From: Clostridia bacterium
GTDB lineage: Bacteria; Bacillota_A; Clostridia; Oscillospirales; CAG-272
Direction: 5' to 3'
Length of the DNA stretch: 10,049 bases
NCBI GenBank assembly: GCA_017529175.1
Contig: JAFXNX010000280.1
Location: 1-10,049 of the forward strand
Part shown: positions 1 through 7,500 of the stretch, piece by piece
Layout: each line of letters opens with the position of its first letter
Position numbering within the stretch: position 1 is the first letter of the stretch
Notes under the pieces: generated by a model
Told to the model about the DNA's origin: nothing
Database searches by the model: none
The model's input: the letters and a program-made list of their open reading frames with translations, nothing else
Made by a program: the position numbers and the translations under genes

Positions 1-765
1 ATGGCAGAAAAAGAAAACGAACTGACAAACAGCGAAGAAATCGAAAAGAGCGCAGGCACTCCGGATCCCGCTCCCAAAGAGAAAAAAACGATCTTAACTC
101 CCAAAAGGCTCGAGACCATCGTCGCGATCCTTCTCGGCATAACCACACTGCTCTCGGCGTGGGCGGCATGGATCGGAAGTCTGCACAGCGGGATCCAGTC
201 AATTAACTTTACCGAGAGCAACAACGCGTCGTCGCAAGGAAGCGCGCAGTATAACCTCGGTATGCAGGTTTACCTTGCCGATTTTATGGTATGGAACACC
301 TTGAAGGACTATTACTACGAGCTGGAAGCGGCAAAGGCGGACGGCGATCAGACAAAGGAAGAGCTTATCGCTGAAAAGATAAGATCGTTCGAGGAGCAGA
401 ACGCGAGCGATATCCTCGCGGAAGGCGTCAAGTGGATGGAGGAAACGGGCGAAGACAATCCGTTCAAAATGCCCGGCCTTGCGGAAAAATACTTCGAGGA
501 GGCAACGAAAACGGTCAGCGAGTCGCAAGAGCTGCTTGAAGAAGGAAAGCGCGATAACTCAAAGGGCGACTCCTACAGACTTGTGACCGTCATCTACTCG
601 CTTACGCTCTTTCTTCTCGGCATCATCGGCACATTCAAAAATATGCCTAACAGAAAAGCGGTGCTTGCAATAGCCGTTGCCTTCCTGATATTCGGCGTCA
701 TTTATATGTGTACGATACCGATGCCGACAGGCTTTGAAAACATGAAATTCTTTGGATTCAACTAA
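1..765 (+). CDS. Uncharacterised three-helix membrane protein
   Basis: A 254-residue protein of unknown function. A charged, Lys/Glu-rich N-terminus (about 1-35) is followed by a hydrophobic segment at about 39-60. A long polar, Glu-rich and probably helical region follows (about 65-190, including FKMPGLAEKYFEEA near 155-168), then two closely spaced hydrophobic segments at about 194-213 and 219-240. The layout of one N-terminal helix, a roughly 130-residue soluble stretch and a C-terminal helical hairpin resembles a family of uncharacterised bacterial membrane proteins (DUF4337-like in architecture). That likeness is from memory and was not searched. The ATG is base 1, so the ribosome binding site is outside the window, and a longer upstream start cannot be excluded. 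It ends convergent to the HPt gene and shares the 810-850 hairpin region with it. Coding is convincing; function is not assigned. Confidence 0.85.
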   Translation: MAEKENELTNSEEIEKSAGTPDPAPKEKKTILTPKRLETIVAILLGITTLLSAWAAWIGSLHSGIQSINFTESNNASSQGSAQYNLGMQVYLADFMVWNTLKDYYYELEAAKADGDQTKEELIAEKIRSFEEQNASDILAEGVKWMEETGEDNPFKMPGLAEKYFEEATKTVSESQELLEEGKRDNSKGDSYRLVTVIYSLTLFLLGIIGTFKNMPNRKAVLAIAVAFLIFGVIYMCTIPMPTGFENMKFFGFN

Positions 766-799
766 TAATTAAATGAACAGAACCGTAAAAAACGGACAT

Positions 800-850
800 T
801 GAAAAACAAAACGCCTCTTATGCAGGATCAAAAACTGCATAAGAGGCGTT
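800..850 (-). terminator. Rho-independent terminator of the HPt/EAL operon
   Basis: A perfect 16-base-pair stem pairs 810-825 with 835-850 across a 9-base loop (826-834). Read on the minus strand, the stem is followed directly by TTTTGTTTTTC, a proper T-tract, so it terminates transcription arriving from the HPt gene stop at 902. On the plus strand the downstream bases (TGTAAAATTATT) make a poor T-tract. It may still slow or stop readthrough from the membrane-protein gene, since no other terminator follows that gene. Confidence 0.88.
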
Positions 851-901
851 GTAAAATTATTCACTTTCCTCCCGAATACAGGGGCGTCTTGTCAGCGCCT
901 G

Positions 902-1237
902 TTATAACGCGGCAAGTTCGTCTGTTTTGCGCATCATTTCAGCGTAAAGCGCCTCGTAATCTCCCGGCGCCTTACGGCGTAAAAGCTCAGTAAGCTCGCC
1001 AAGCGGCGCGGCTACCGGCGTCAGCGCAAGATTGCTTAGGCCGCCTTTCAGCTTATGCGCGATCTCAAACGCTTTATCGAGGTCTGCGCTCTTCAGCGCG
1101 TCGCCGAGCGCGCCGGAGGAGAGCTCCTGAACGGTTATCCCGACGAGGCGCAGATAAAGCGTCTCGTTGTTTGCGCAGCGCGACAGACCCGTGTCCACAT
1201 CCGCGCCGTACTCTCTCAGCTTCTCGACACTCAACAT
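902..1237 (-). CDS. Stand-alone histidine phosphotransfer (HPt) domain protein
   Basis: A 111-residue protein that is essentially one HPt four-helix bundle. The phosphoacceptor is predicted to be His61 in the motif AHKLKGGLSNL (60-70), matching the family pattern H-x-L-K-G. Such proteins carry phosphate between receiver domains or from a hybrid kinase to a response regulator in the cytoplasm. Its ATG (1237-1235) overlaps the stop of the REC-GGDEF-EAL gene by 7 bases. A strong GGAGGGG ribosome site lies inside the end of that gene, so the two are co-transcribed and probably translationally coupled. That makes the upstream receiver domain its likely partner, although no kinase is present in the window. 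The terminator at 800-850 follows the gene. The fold assignment is confident; the partnership is inferred from gene order. Confidence 0.88.
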   Translation of the reverse strand: MLSVEKLREYGADVDTGLSRCANNETLYLRLVGITVQELSSGALGDALKSADLDKAFEIAHKLKGGLSNLALTPVAAPLGELTELLRRKAPGDYEALYAEMMRKTDELAAL

Positions 1238-2946
1238 ATGATCCCCTCCGTTTCATATTCTTTAACGATGTACTTTTCAAATTCATCTGCGGGCAGAGGG
1301 CGGGAGAAATAGTATCCCTGGATGAGGTCGCACCCCATCGCTTTCAGATGGGAATACTGCTCCGCCGTCTCAACGCCCTCGGCGATCGTCGGTACTTCAA
1401 ATGATCTTGCAAGCCCGATCATGGTTTCGAGAAGTCTTGTATCCTTATGCTCTCCGAACGCGCTGCGAATGAACTGTATGTCCAGCTTCAGCGCGTCTAT
1501 CGGCATATATGAGAACATACTCAAAGAGGAATAACCCGTGCCGAAATCGTCCATCTCGATCCGGAATCCGAGATCGCGAAGACTCTTCACAGTTTTAATG
1601 ATCTGGTCGGTTTTTTCCGTATACGCCGATTCGGTTATCTCAAGCAGCAGATCCTCGGCGCTTAATCCGTTCGCTTTTGCGATATCAAGGAACTTATCCG
1701 TCAGCTCAGGATCATACAGATTTATTCGCGATACGTTGACCGATACCGGGAGCGCGACGTTCAGCTTTTCTTTCCATTCCCTGATCTGCGACGCGGTCTG
1801 CGACCAGACGTAGTGATCGAGCGTCTGTATCAATCCGTTTTTCTCGAACAGCGGGATGAACGTGCCGGGACTTATCATCCCGAGTTTCGGATGCTTCCAT
1901 CGCACCAGCGCCTCGGCGCTGGCAAGGACCGGCTTGTCGTGCCTTATGTCAAATTTCGGCTGATAGAAGACGGAGAACTGTTTTTCGCGGATGGCAGAGT
2001 TGAAATCGTCGATCAGCTGTTCTTCAAGTATCTCCGCATCGCGCATCGCATGGTCGAACAGACCGACGGGGGCTGTCAGATTATCGCGGGCTGTATTCGC
2101 AGCCATTTTCGCGCGGTCGAATCTTCGTTCAATGTCGATGGTCTTGTCTGCGTTTACGTATACGCCCATTCTCAGACGGACGTGATTTTCGCCGAAGCCG
2201 CCGTCGTCAAGGCCGCAAGACATGCGCTCAAGCAGCGCTTCGTAATCGTCTATATGCCTGCAGTACAACATAAACGTGTCCGCGACGCTGCGGCAGACTA
2301 TGCCGCCCGCTTCCTTCACGTAATCCATCGCGTTATTTGCAATTCGCTTAAGTATCTCGTTCCCGCGCGCTTTTCCGAAACGGTCGTTTATTGTGTGGAA
2401 ATGATTGACGTCAAACACGATCGCGTCCGTCGGCGCGTCTTTATGATAAAGATCAAGCTGAGCGGCGTAGCGGTAGAAGAATTCCTTGTTATAAAGTCCT
2501 GTCAGATGGTCTCTCTCTGTCAGACGAAGCGTCTCACGGTCCTCGGACAGTTCCACCGTTCGTAAGATGCGGGCGAGGATCACATTGGACGCGGGGTACG
2601 GCTTCGGTATGAAGTCTATCGCGCCGAGCGTAAGACACTCCACCTCGGCATCGTTGTCCGACGTCATTACGATGACCGGCATACGTGAAAACTCCGGATC
2701 GCTTTTTATACTGCTCAGAACGTCGATCCCTTTAATTCCGGGAAGATTCAGATCGAGCAGGACCATACTCAGCGTTTCATGTTCAGTGCGGATGATGTTG
2801 AGCGCTTCCTCGCCTGTTTTTGCGAGAACGACGTCATAAGTATCGCCGATGCTCGCTATCATGATCTCCTGACAGACGACATCGTCTTCGATCAGCAACA
2901 CGCGCCTTTTTTCTTCGGATATACGGAATGTATTATTTTCAGTCAT
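1231..2946 (-). CDS. Response regulator REC-GGDEF(degenerate)-EAL, predicted c-di-GMP phosphodiesterase
   Basis: A 571-residue cytoplasmic protein with three domains. REC (about 14-135) has acidic pocket Asp21/Asp22, phosphoacceptor Asp65 in LLDLNLPG, Thr95 and Lys115. A GGDEF-family domain (about 140-300) keeps DHLTGLYN (146-153) and Asp179, but its signature is VADTF (221-225) instead of GGDEF, so cyclase activity is unlikely. EAL (about 305-562) has the EAL motif at 345-347, Asn404, Glu436, Glu439, DDFGTG with Asp466/Asp467, Lys487, Glu523 and Gln543. From Asn404 on, these sit at a constant offset of 171 from the catalytic residues of RocR as I recall them (Glu345 differs by one), so hydrolysis of c-di-GMP to pGpG is expected. 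AGGAG lies 8-9 bases before the ATG. The HPt gene overlaps its 3' end. Phosphorylation of REC presumably tunes EAL activity; the degenerate GGDEF may act as an allosteric GTP sensor (inference). Confidence 0.93.
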   Translation of the reverse strand: MTENNTFRISEEKRRVLLIEDDVVCQEIMIASIGDTYDVVLAKTGEEALNIIRTEHETLSMVLLDLNLPGIKGIDVLSSIKSDPEFSRMPVIVMTSDNDAEVECLTLGAIDFIPKPYPASNVILARILRTVELSEDRETLRLTERDHLTGLYNKEFFYRYAAQLDLYHKDAPTDAIVFDVNHFHTINDRFGKARGNEILKRIANNAMDYVKEAGGIVCRSVADTFMLYCRHIDDYEALLERMSCGLDDGGFGENHVRLRMGVYVNADKTIDIERRFDRAKMAANTARDNLTAPVGLFDHAMRDAEILEEQLIDDFNSAIREKQFSVFYQPKFDIRHDKPVLASAEALVRWKHPKLGMISPGTFIPLFEKNGLIQTLDHYVWSQTASQIREWKEKLNVALPVSVNVSRINLYDPELTDKFLDIAKANGLSAEDLLLEITESAYTEKTDQIIKTVKSLRDLGFRIEMDDFGTGYSSLSMFSYMPIDALKLDIQFIRSAFGEHKDTRLLETMIGLARSFEVPTIAEGVETAEQYSHLKAMGCDLIQGYYFSRPLPADEFEKYIVKEYETEGIIC

Positions 2947-3137
2947 AATTATTTCTCCTTGTTGTTCCCATATAAAGCCCCTTTTTCCAAATCAGCTCCC
3001 ATGCTCCGCTTAAGAAAGCTTTGTATACCTGCCTTCCGACGTCTTCGCCGAACGCGCCGAAATGGCGGGAGCCGTCTTTGACCGGGACCTTGTTAATCCG
3101 CGTATTATCTTCGTTGCATCGAGTCTGTCTCAGTCAT
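2939..3137 (-). pseudogene. Possible small gene with damaged or non-ATG start between regulator and EAL genes
   Basis: The gap between the HTH and REC genes holds an open frame on the same strand, from a CTG at 3133-3131 to a TGA at 2939-2941 (64 residues). Its codons resemble those of the neighbours (GTC, GGC, GAC, TTC), and the peptide includes KVPVKDGSRHFGAFGED and AFLSGAWELIWKKG. It belongs to no family I recognise. The only nearby ATG (3137-3135) is in another frame and runs to a TAA after 10 codons (3107-3105); one extra base would join it to the 64-codon frame. Both junctions carry the same 8-base overlap, ATGACTGA. A GAGG at 3144-3141 lies 7 bases from the CTG but only 3 from the ATG. 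Options are a frameshifted relic, a +1 frameshifted gene, a CTG-started gene, a sequencing error, or chance. No intact ATG-started version exists in this sequence. Confidence 0.4.
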
Positions 3138-3342
3138 TTTCCTCGCTAATAAAATCCATTATTTCATCGGATTTAACGTCGAGCGCAATACATATTTTGC
3201 CGACTATATCCGTTGTAATATCCTCGCCGCGGGCGAGTTTGTTCATCTGATACTGAGTTAAGCGGGCTTTGGCTTGCAGATCCTTCTTTTTCATATTTCG
3301 ATCCACAAGGATGTGCCAAAGCTTTTTATAACTTGTCGCCAT
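3130..3342 (-). CDS. Small Cro/C1-type helix-turn-helix regulator (HTH_26-like)
   Basis: A 70-residue DNA-binding protein. The pattern SYKKLWHILVDRNMKKKDL (4-22), then TQYQMNKLARGE (29-40) and a later helix ending KSDEIMDF (57-64), is typical of the compact Cro/C1-type HTH proteins of the PF13443 (YozG-like) group. These are often autoregulators or local regulators. The start at 3342 is chosen because AGGGGG lies 5 bases upstream. An in-frame ATG nine codons earlier (3369) has no ribosome site and sits only about a dozen bases from the predicted transcription start. It is the first gene of the minus-strand operon. Its stop lies within the 8-base ATGACTGA that opens the small frame at 2939-3137. 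A dyad upstream of its promoter is a plausible own-operator. Family call is confident; the regulatory target is inferred. Confidence 0.88.
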   Translation of the reverse strand: MATSYKKLWHILVDRNMKKKDLQAKARLTQYQMNKLARGEDITTDIVGKICIALDVKSDEIMDFISEEND

Positions 3343-3347
3343 TATGA

Positions 3348-3353
3348 CCCCCT
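3348..3353 (-). promoter_or_regulatory. Ribosome binding site fixing the HTH gene start
   Basis: AGGGGG on the minus strand sits 5 bases before the ATG at 3342-3340. It supports the 70-residue start over the upstream in-frame ATG at 3369, which lacks any purine-rich site. Confidence 0.75.
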
Positions 3354-3387
3354 GAAACAATTTCGTCATTTATAATATCTTTAATCA

Positions 3388-3416
3388 ATTTTATCACCAT
3401 CTTTGAAAATAATCAA
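3388..3416 (-). promoter_or_regulatory. Sigma-A-type promoter of the HTH/REC-GGDEF-EAL/HPt operon
   Basis: On the minus strand, a -35 box TTGATT (3416-3411) and a -10 box TAAAAT (3393-3388) are separated by exactly 17 bases. Transcription would begin near 3381, giving a leader of about 39 bases before the HTH ATG. Both boxes lie within AATCAAT direct repeats (3383-3389 and 3411-3417), which a regulator could read. No convincing second promoter was found in front of the REC gene. Confidence 0.65.
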
Positions 3417-3420
3417 TATA

Positions 3421-3440
3421 AATATCGAAATTTCAATATT
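3421..3440. promoter_or_regulatory. AT-rich 20-base dyad, candidate operator
   Basis: Two 10-base half-sites (AATATCGAAA and TTTCAATATT) form a palindrome in which 9 of 10 base pairs match; only 3426/3435 fails. It lies 4 bases upstream of the -35 box of the minus-strand promoter, centred about 49 bases before the predicted start. That position suits an activator, or a repressor that blocks polymerase contacts. The HTH protein encoded just downstream is the obvious candidate ligand (inference). AT-rich palindromes also arise by chance. Confidence 0.4.
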
Positions 3441-3526
3441 ATTTTTCACAGAACGATACCAACATGGAAGCGGGCGCCGCGTCTCTTGGCGCTTCGGCGC
3501 AAACGTCACGTCTTTTCCGCCGTCTG

Positions 3527-3555
3527 TTGAAAAGCGCGGGCGTTTCGTGTATAAT
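3527..3555 (+). promoter_or_regulatory. Near-consensus promoter of the DNA alkylation repair gene
   Basis: TTGAAA (3527-3532) and a perfect TATAAT (3550-3555) are separated by 17 bases. Initiation near 3562 gives a leader of about 34 bases before the GTG start. The spacer is GC-rich. The strength suggests steady, constitutive expression, and no inducible operator is evident. Confidence 0.85.
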
Positions 3556-3595
3556 AATTATGTAATTAAAGCGGTATCGACGAGGAGTAACTGAA

Positions 3596-4282
3596 GTGTC
3601 AAGGACAAAAATACAAAACGAACTGTTCGCTCTGCAGGACAAAGAATATCAAACGTTCCAGTCGAAGCTGATACCCGGCGCCGACACCGGCAGGATGATC
3701 GGTGTGAGAACGCCGGACCTTCGCGCGCTTGCGAAAAAACTTAAAGGGCAAGATGAAACGGAGCGCTTTCTCAAAGAGCTTCCTCATAAATATTTCGACG
3801 AGGATCAGCTTCACGCGTTTATAATATCGGAAGAAAAGGATTTTGAAAAATGCGTGGGGCTTCTCGAAGCTTTTCTTCCCTTCGTTGACAACTGGGCGAC
3901 CTGCGACCAGATGTCGCCGAAAGTCTTCCGCAAGCACACGGACGAACTTCTGCCTCATATACAAAACTGGCTGAAGTCGGACAAAACCTACACCGTTCGC
4001 TTTGGGATCGGTATGCTGATGGAGCACTATCTCGGAGAGTGCTTCGATCTTGCTTATCCCGACGCCGTCGCAGCGCTGCGCTCCGCCGAATACTACGTCA
4101 ACATGATGATCGCGTGGTACTTCGCTACTGCCCTCGCAAAACAGTACGACGCGGTGATCCCGTACATAGAAAACAGAAAGCTCGACGTCTGGTGCCACAA
4201 CAAAGCGATACAGAAATCCATCGAAAGCAGACGGATCACCGACGAGCAAAAGGAGTACCTGCGCTCGCTCAAGATCCGCTGA
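3596..4282 (+). CDS. DNA alkylation repair protein, AlkD-like HEAT-repeat glycosylase
   Basis: A 228-residue, all-helical protein of the DNA alkylation repair family (PF08713). AlkD enzymes excise positively charged alkylated bases such as 3-methyl- and 7-methyl-purines without flipping the base, in the first step of base excision repair. Residues matching the Bacillus cereus AlkD active site as I recall it are all visible: Tyr18 (DKEYQTF), Trp100 and Asp104 (VDNWATCDQM), Arg135 (YTVRFG) and Trp174 (MIAWYFAT). The internal spacings agree (82 residues from Tyr18 to Trp100; 39 from Arg135 to Trp174). Length is normal for the family. The start is a GTG at 3596, supported by GAGGAG (3582-3587) 8 bases upstream. 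It has its own promoter and terminator, so it is monocistronic and divergent from the HTH operon. Catalytic competence is predicted from residues only. Confidence 0.92.
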   Translation: MSRTKIQNELFALQDKEYQTFQSKLIPGADTGRMIGVRTPDLRALAKKLKGQDETERFLKELPHKYFDEDQLHAFIISEEKDFEKCVGLLEAFLPFVDNWATCDQMSPKVFRKHTDELLPHIQNWLKSDKTYTVRFGIGMLMEHYLGECFDLAYPDAVAALRSAEYYVNMMIAWYFATALAKQYDAVIPYIENRKLDVWCHNKAIQKSIESRRITDEQKEYLRSLKIR

Positions 4283-4333
4283 AAGAACTGACGCGTTCAC
4301 CCTCCCCCCGGAGCGTATCAATATATGTAAATC

Positions 4334-4363
4334 AAGCGTTCTCATAACTGAGAGCGCTTTTTT
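4334..4363 (+). terminator. Rho-independent terminator of the DNA repair gene
   Basis: The stem 4334-4344 pairs with 4349-4359 around a TAAC loop, with a single G-U wobble, and runs directly into TTTTTT (4358-4363). It lies about 50 bases after the repair gene stop. The 3' arm could alternatively pair with 4370-4381 (CGCTTTT with AAAAGCG), an imperfect second hairpin of unknown meaning. Confidence 0.85.
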
Positions 4364-4402
4364 GGCGATGCCGCAAAAGCGGATCTGTCAAAAATTCTTA
4401 AA

Positions 4403-4419
4403 TTAAAAGGCGCTTTTAA
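4403..4419. promoter_or_regulatory. 17-base dyad upstream of the protease promoter
   Basis: A perfect inverted repeat, TTAAAAG then CTTTTAA, around a GCG centre. It ends 14 bases before the -35 box of the protease promoter. It could be a binding site for a regulator of the protease, or simply an AT-rich chance palindrome. No known operator is recognised. Confidence 0.25.
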
Positions 4420-4433
4420 GGGCGGGAAACGAT

Positions 4434-4462
4434 TTGACAACCATAGATCGATATGTTATACT
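4434..4462 (+). promoter_or_regulatory. Strong sigma-A-type promoter of the secreted protease gene
   Basis: A consensus -35 box TTGACA (4434-4439) and a -10 box TATACT (4457-4462) are separated by 17 bases. Initiation near 4469 leaves a leader of about 60 AT-rich bases. The ribosome site AAAGGA (4512-4517) lies 11 bases before the ATG, somewhat longer than usual. Confidence 0.85.
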
Positions 4463-4528
4463 ATAAAAGTAAAATGGATTAATAATTTTAATTATAATAT
4501 GTCTTTTGAAGAAAGGATCGATAACAGC

Positions 4529-7500
4529 ATGAAAAAGTTACTTGCTTTCATATTGTCGGTACTGATGACAGTATCTATAATTCCCGCGGCGGTTTTTGCC
4601 GCGGACGACGACGGATGGCGGCCTGTAAACTTTGAAAAGTCCGAAAGCTCGTCGCTTGATCTGTTTGACGAGTACAGACCGGAAAAGGATACGCAAGAGG
4701 AGGAGCCTTTCGGCGCAAACGACACGGTGCGTGTTTCCATCGTTCTGAGCGGCGCTCCTGTTATCGAAAAGTTCTCGGGAGACGATATAACTCAAAGCAG
4801 AACGGCGATCAAATACCGTTCGAAATTGAAGCTCAGTCAGGATAAAGTTTCAAAGAAGATATCAAGGTCCATTCTCAAAGGGGACGAGCTTGACGTCGTA
4901 TGGAATCTCACGCTCGCGGCAAATATTATTTCCGCGAACGTTGAATACGGCAAGATCGACGAAATTAAGAGCCTGCCTGAAGTTGAAGATGTGATCATCG
5001 AATCGTGTCACGAGATCGATGATGGCGAGACTACCGATACGGCAGAGCCCGATATGTTCACATCGTCCGATATGACAAACACCTATCCCATCTGGACGGA
5101 AGGTTATACGGGAGCGGGAAGTTCGATCGCCGTCATCGACACCGGACTCGACTATAAGCATATATCGTTTGACGAAGGCGCGTTTGAATATGCGCTTGAC
5201 GAGCTTGGCGAGGAAGTCGATCTCATTACGCCGGACGATATCGCGTCGGTTTTCGATCAGCTCAACATAAAAGCAAAAAATCCCGACCTGACAGTAGACG
5301 ACGTATATCTCACCTCAAAAATACCTTTCGCATACAACTACGTCGACAACGACACCGACATATCTCACATGAACGATAAACAAGGCGAGCACGGATCCCA
5401 CGTCGCGGGTATCGCCACGGCGAACAGATACGTCCCCGACGGAAACGGCGGATATCAGGACGCGCTTTCCACCGTCCTGGTGCAAGGACAGGCTCCGGAC
5501 GCACAGCTTATCGTAATGAAGGTATTCGGCAAAAGAGGCGGGGCGTTCGATTCAGACTATTACGCGGCGCTCGAAGACGCGATAGTCCTCGGACTTGACG
5601 TGGCGAACCTCTCTCTCGGTTCGAGCGACCCGGGATTTACGACAGACCCGGAATATCAGCGCGTAATAGACAGTCTTGAGTCATCCAACACCGTGGTCAC
5701 GATATCGGCGGGAAACTCCTCCTACTGGTCTGATAGCACCTACGGCGGTCTCTCGTACGCAGAGGACAAGAGTCTTTCCACGACCGGATCGCCTTCGACC
5801 GTTTCCACCAGTCTCAGCGTCGCATCCGTCGATAACTACGGCACAATATCTCCCGTTATCAAAGTCGCGGGCAAAAGCATATCTTACTCGGAAACCACCT
5901 CTTACGGCGCCGCTCCCATGCTCTCCCTTTCGGGCGAGTATGAATTTGTCGCCATAGACGGATACGGAACAGAAGAAGAGTTTTCAGCGCTTTCCGACGT
6001 TCTTTCGGAAAAGATCGCCGTCTGTTCGCGAGGCACGACGTCGTTTGCGGATAAGGCAAACGCTGCGATCAAGAACGGCGCCGCAGCGTTGATTATATAC
6101 AATAACACCTCCGGGACGATCACAATGAACTTGACGGGATATGAATACAGCGCTCCCGTCATTGCCATCACTCTTGAAGACGGCTCCTTTATCAAAGAAA
6201 ATTCGCAAAAAGTGACCGACGGCGAAGGAGGCGTGATCTATTACACCGGAACGGTAGATATACCGGAAGGGATACAGGTTTCCGCGCCGGAAGTCGATTA
6301 TTACACTATGAGCGAATTCTCCTCGTGGGGAGTTCCGGGTTCGCTGCTTCTTAAACCCGAGATCACCGCCCCCGGCGGACAGATCTATTCCGTATTCGGC
6401 GAAAACATCAACGATTCGGGTATCGCGGAAGCCATAGGCAACGACAAGTATGAGCTGATGTCCGGTACGTCCATGGCGTCTCCTCAGATCGCGGGCATCT
6501 CCGCGCTTGTCGCCGAGTACATCAGAGAAAACGACCTCGAGGCAAAGACAGGTCTTTCAAAAAGGCATTTGACCAACGCTCTGCTTATGGGAACGTCCCG
6601 TCCTCTGATCGAAGAATCGTCGGGAAACTATTATTCCGTTCTCAATCAGGGTTCGGGACTTGCCGACACGCAAGCGGTATTCTCGACTCATACGTTTATA
6701 ACAATGGATGAAGACGCCACGGCGTCCTATGCCGACGGAAAAGTCAAGGCGGAGCTCGGCGAAATATCACGCGACGATAAATCGTTCGACTTCACCTTCA
6801 ACATAAACAACTTCGGCGACGAAGACTCCGATTATTATCTCGGCGCGGATCTTTTCACGCAGGATTATGTCGAAGGAGCCGACTACAGCGCAAGCGGAAA
6901 AAAGCTGTATGACGAAGAAGGCGAGCTGCTTACGCGTCTTTATATGGCGCTTACAACGGTAGATCTAAAAGCGGACGCGGTATGGACCGTAAACGGCGTG
7001 AGTCTGACGAACTCGGGGAATGATACGTACGACTTCAACGGCGACGGCATCTTCTCCTACTCCGACGTTCAGACCGTTCTCGAATATATTGTCGGCAACG
7101 TCGACACTTTCAATATGACGGAGAACGCGGATCTCGACGGCGACGGAGATATAGACACTTACGACGCATATCTCGCGGCGGAAGAGTTGAATAAGACGAA
7201 GATCACAGTCCCCGCCGGGAAGAGCGCAACTGTCAATTTCTCGGCGAGCCTTATCGACATTGACGATTATGATATTAACGGCGCATACGTCGAGGGCTAC
7301 GTGTTCGCCGCTGAAGACGGCAAAGACGGCGTCGTATCATCCATACCCGTTTTAGGTTACTACGGATCCTGGTCGGATTTCAGTATGTTCGACCACGGCT
7401 CCTATATTGACGAAAAATACGGTACCGCTGACGCCGCGCCGTATTCGTCCTATTCGCTCGGCAGCTCGGCATACAAAACTAATTATTTTTCAGTCAATTA

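Noticed and set aside
783..795. A small CCGT/ACGG hairpin just after the membrane-protein gene, considered as its own terminator.
   Set aside because: A 4-base stem without a following T-tract is too weak; the adjacent 16-base stem is the credible terminator.
1813..2565. A 250-codon open frame on the plus strand, antisense to the REC-GGDEF-EAL gene.
   Set aside because: The minus strand here encodes conserved catalytic motifs of GGDEF and EAL domains. The plus-strand frame gives no recognisable protein and is a shadow of the GC-biased codon positions.
3343..3369. Extension of the HTH gene to an upstream in-frame ATG at 3369.
   Set aside because: No ribosome site precedes 3369, whereas AGGGGG lies 5 bases before the ATG at 3342, and the extra nine residues are not part of the HTH family pattern.
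3489..3500. A mini-hairpin GCGC-TTCG-GCGC in the divergent intergenic region.
   Set aside because: The 4-base stem has no T-tract in either direction and is short enough to be chance in this GC-rich stretch.
3599..4345. A 248-codon open frame on the minus strand, antisense to the DNA repair gene.
   Set aside because: The plus strand has a promoter, ribosome site, AlkD active-site residues and a terminator. The antisense frame starts in that terminator region and has no ribosome site.
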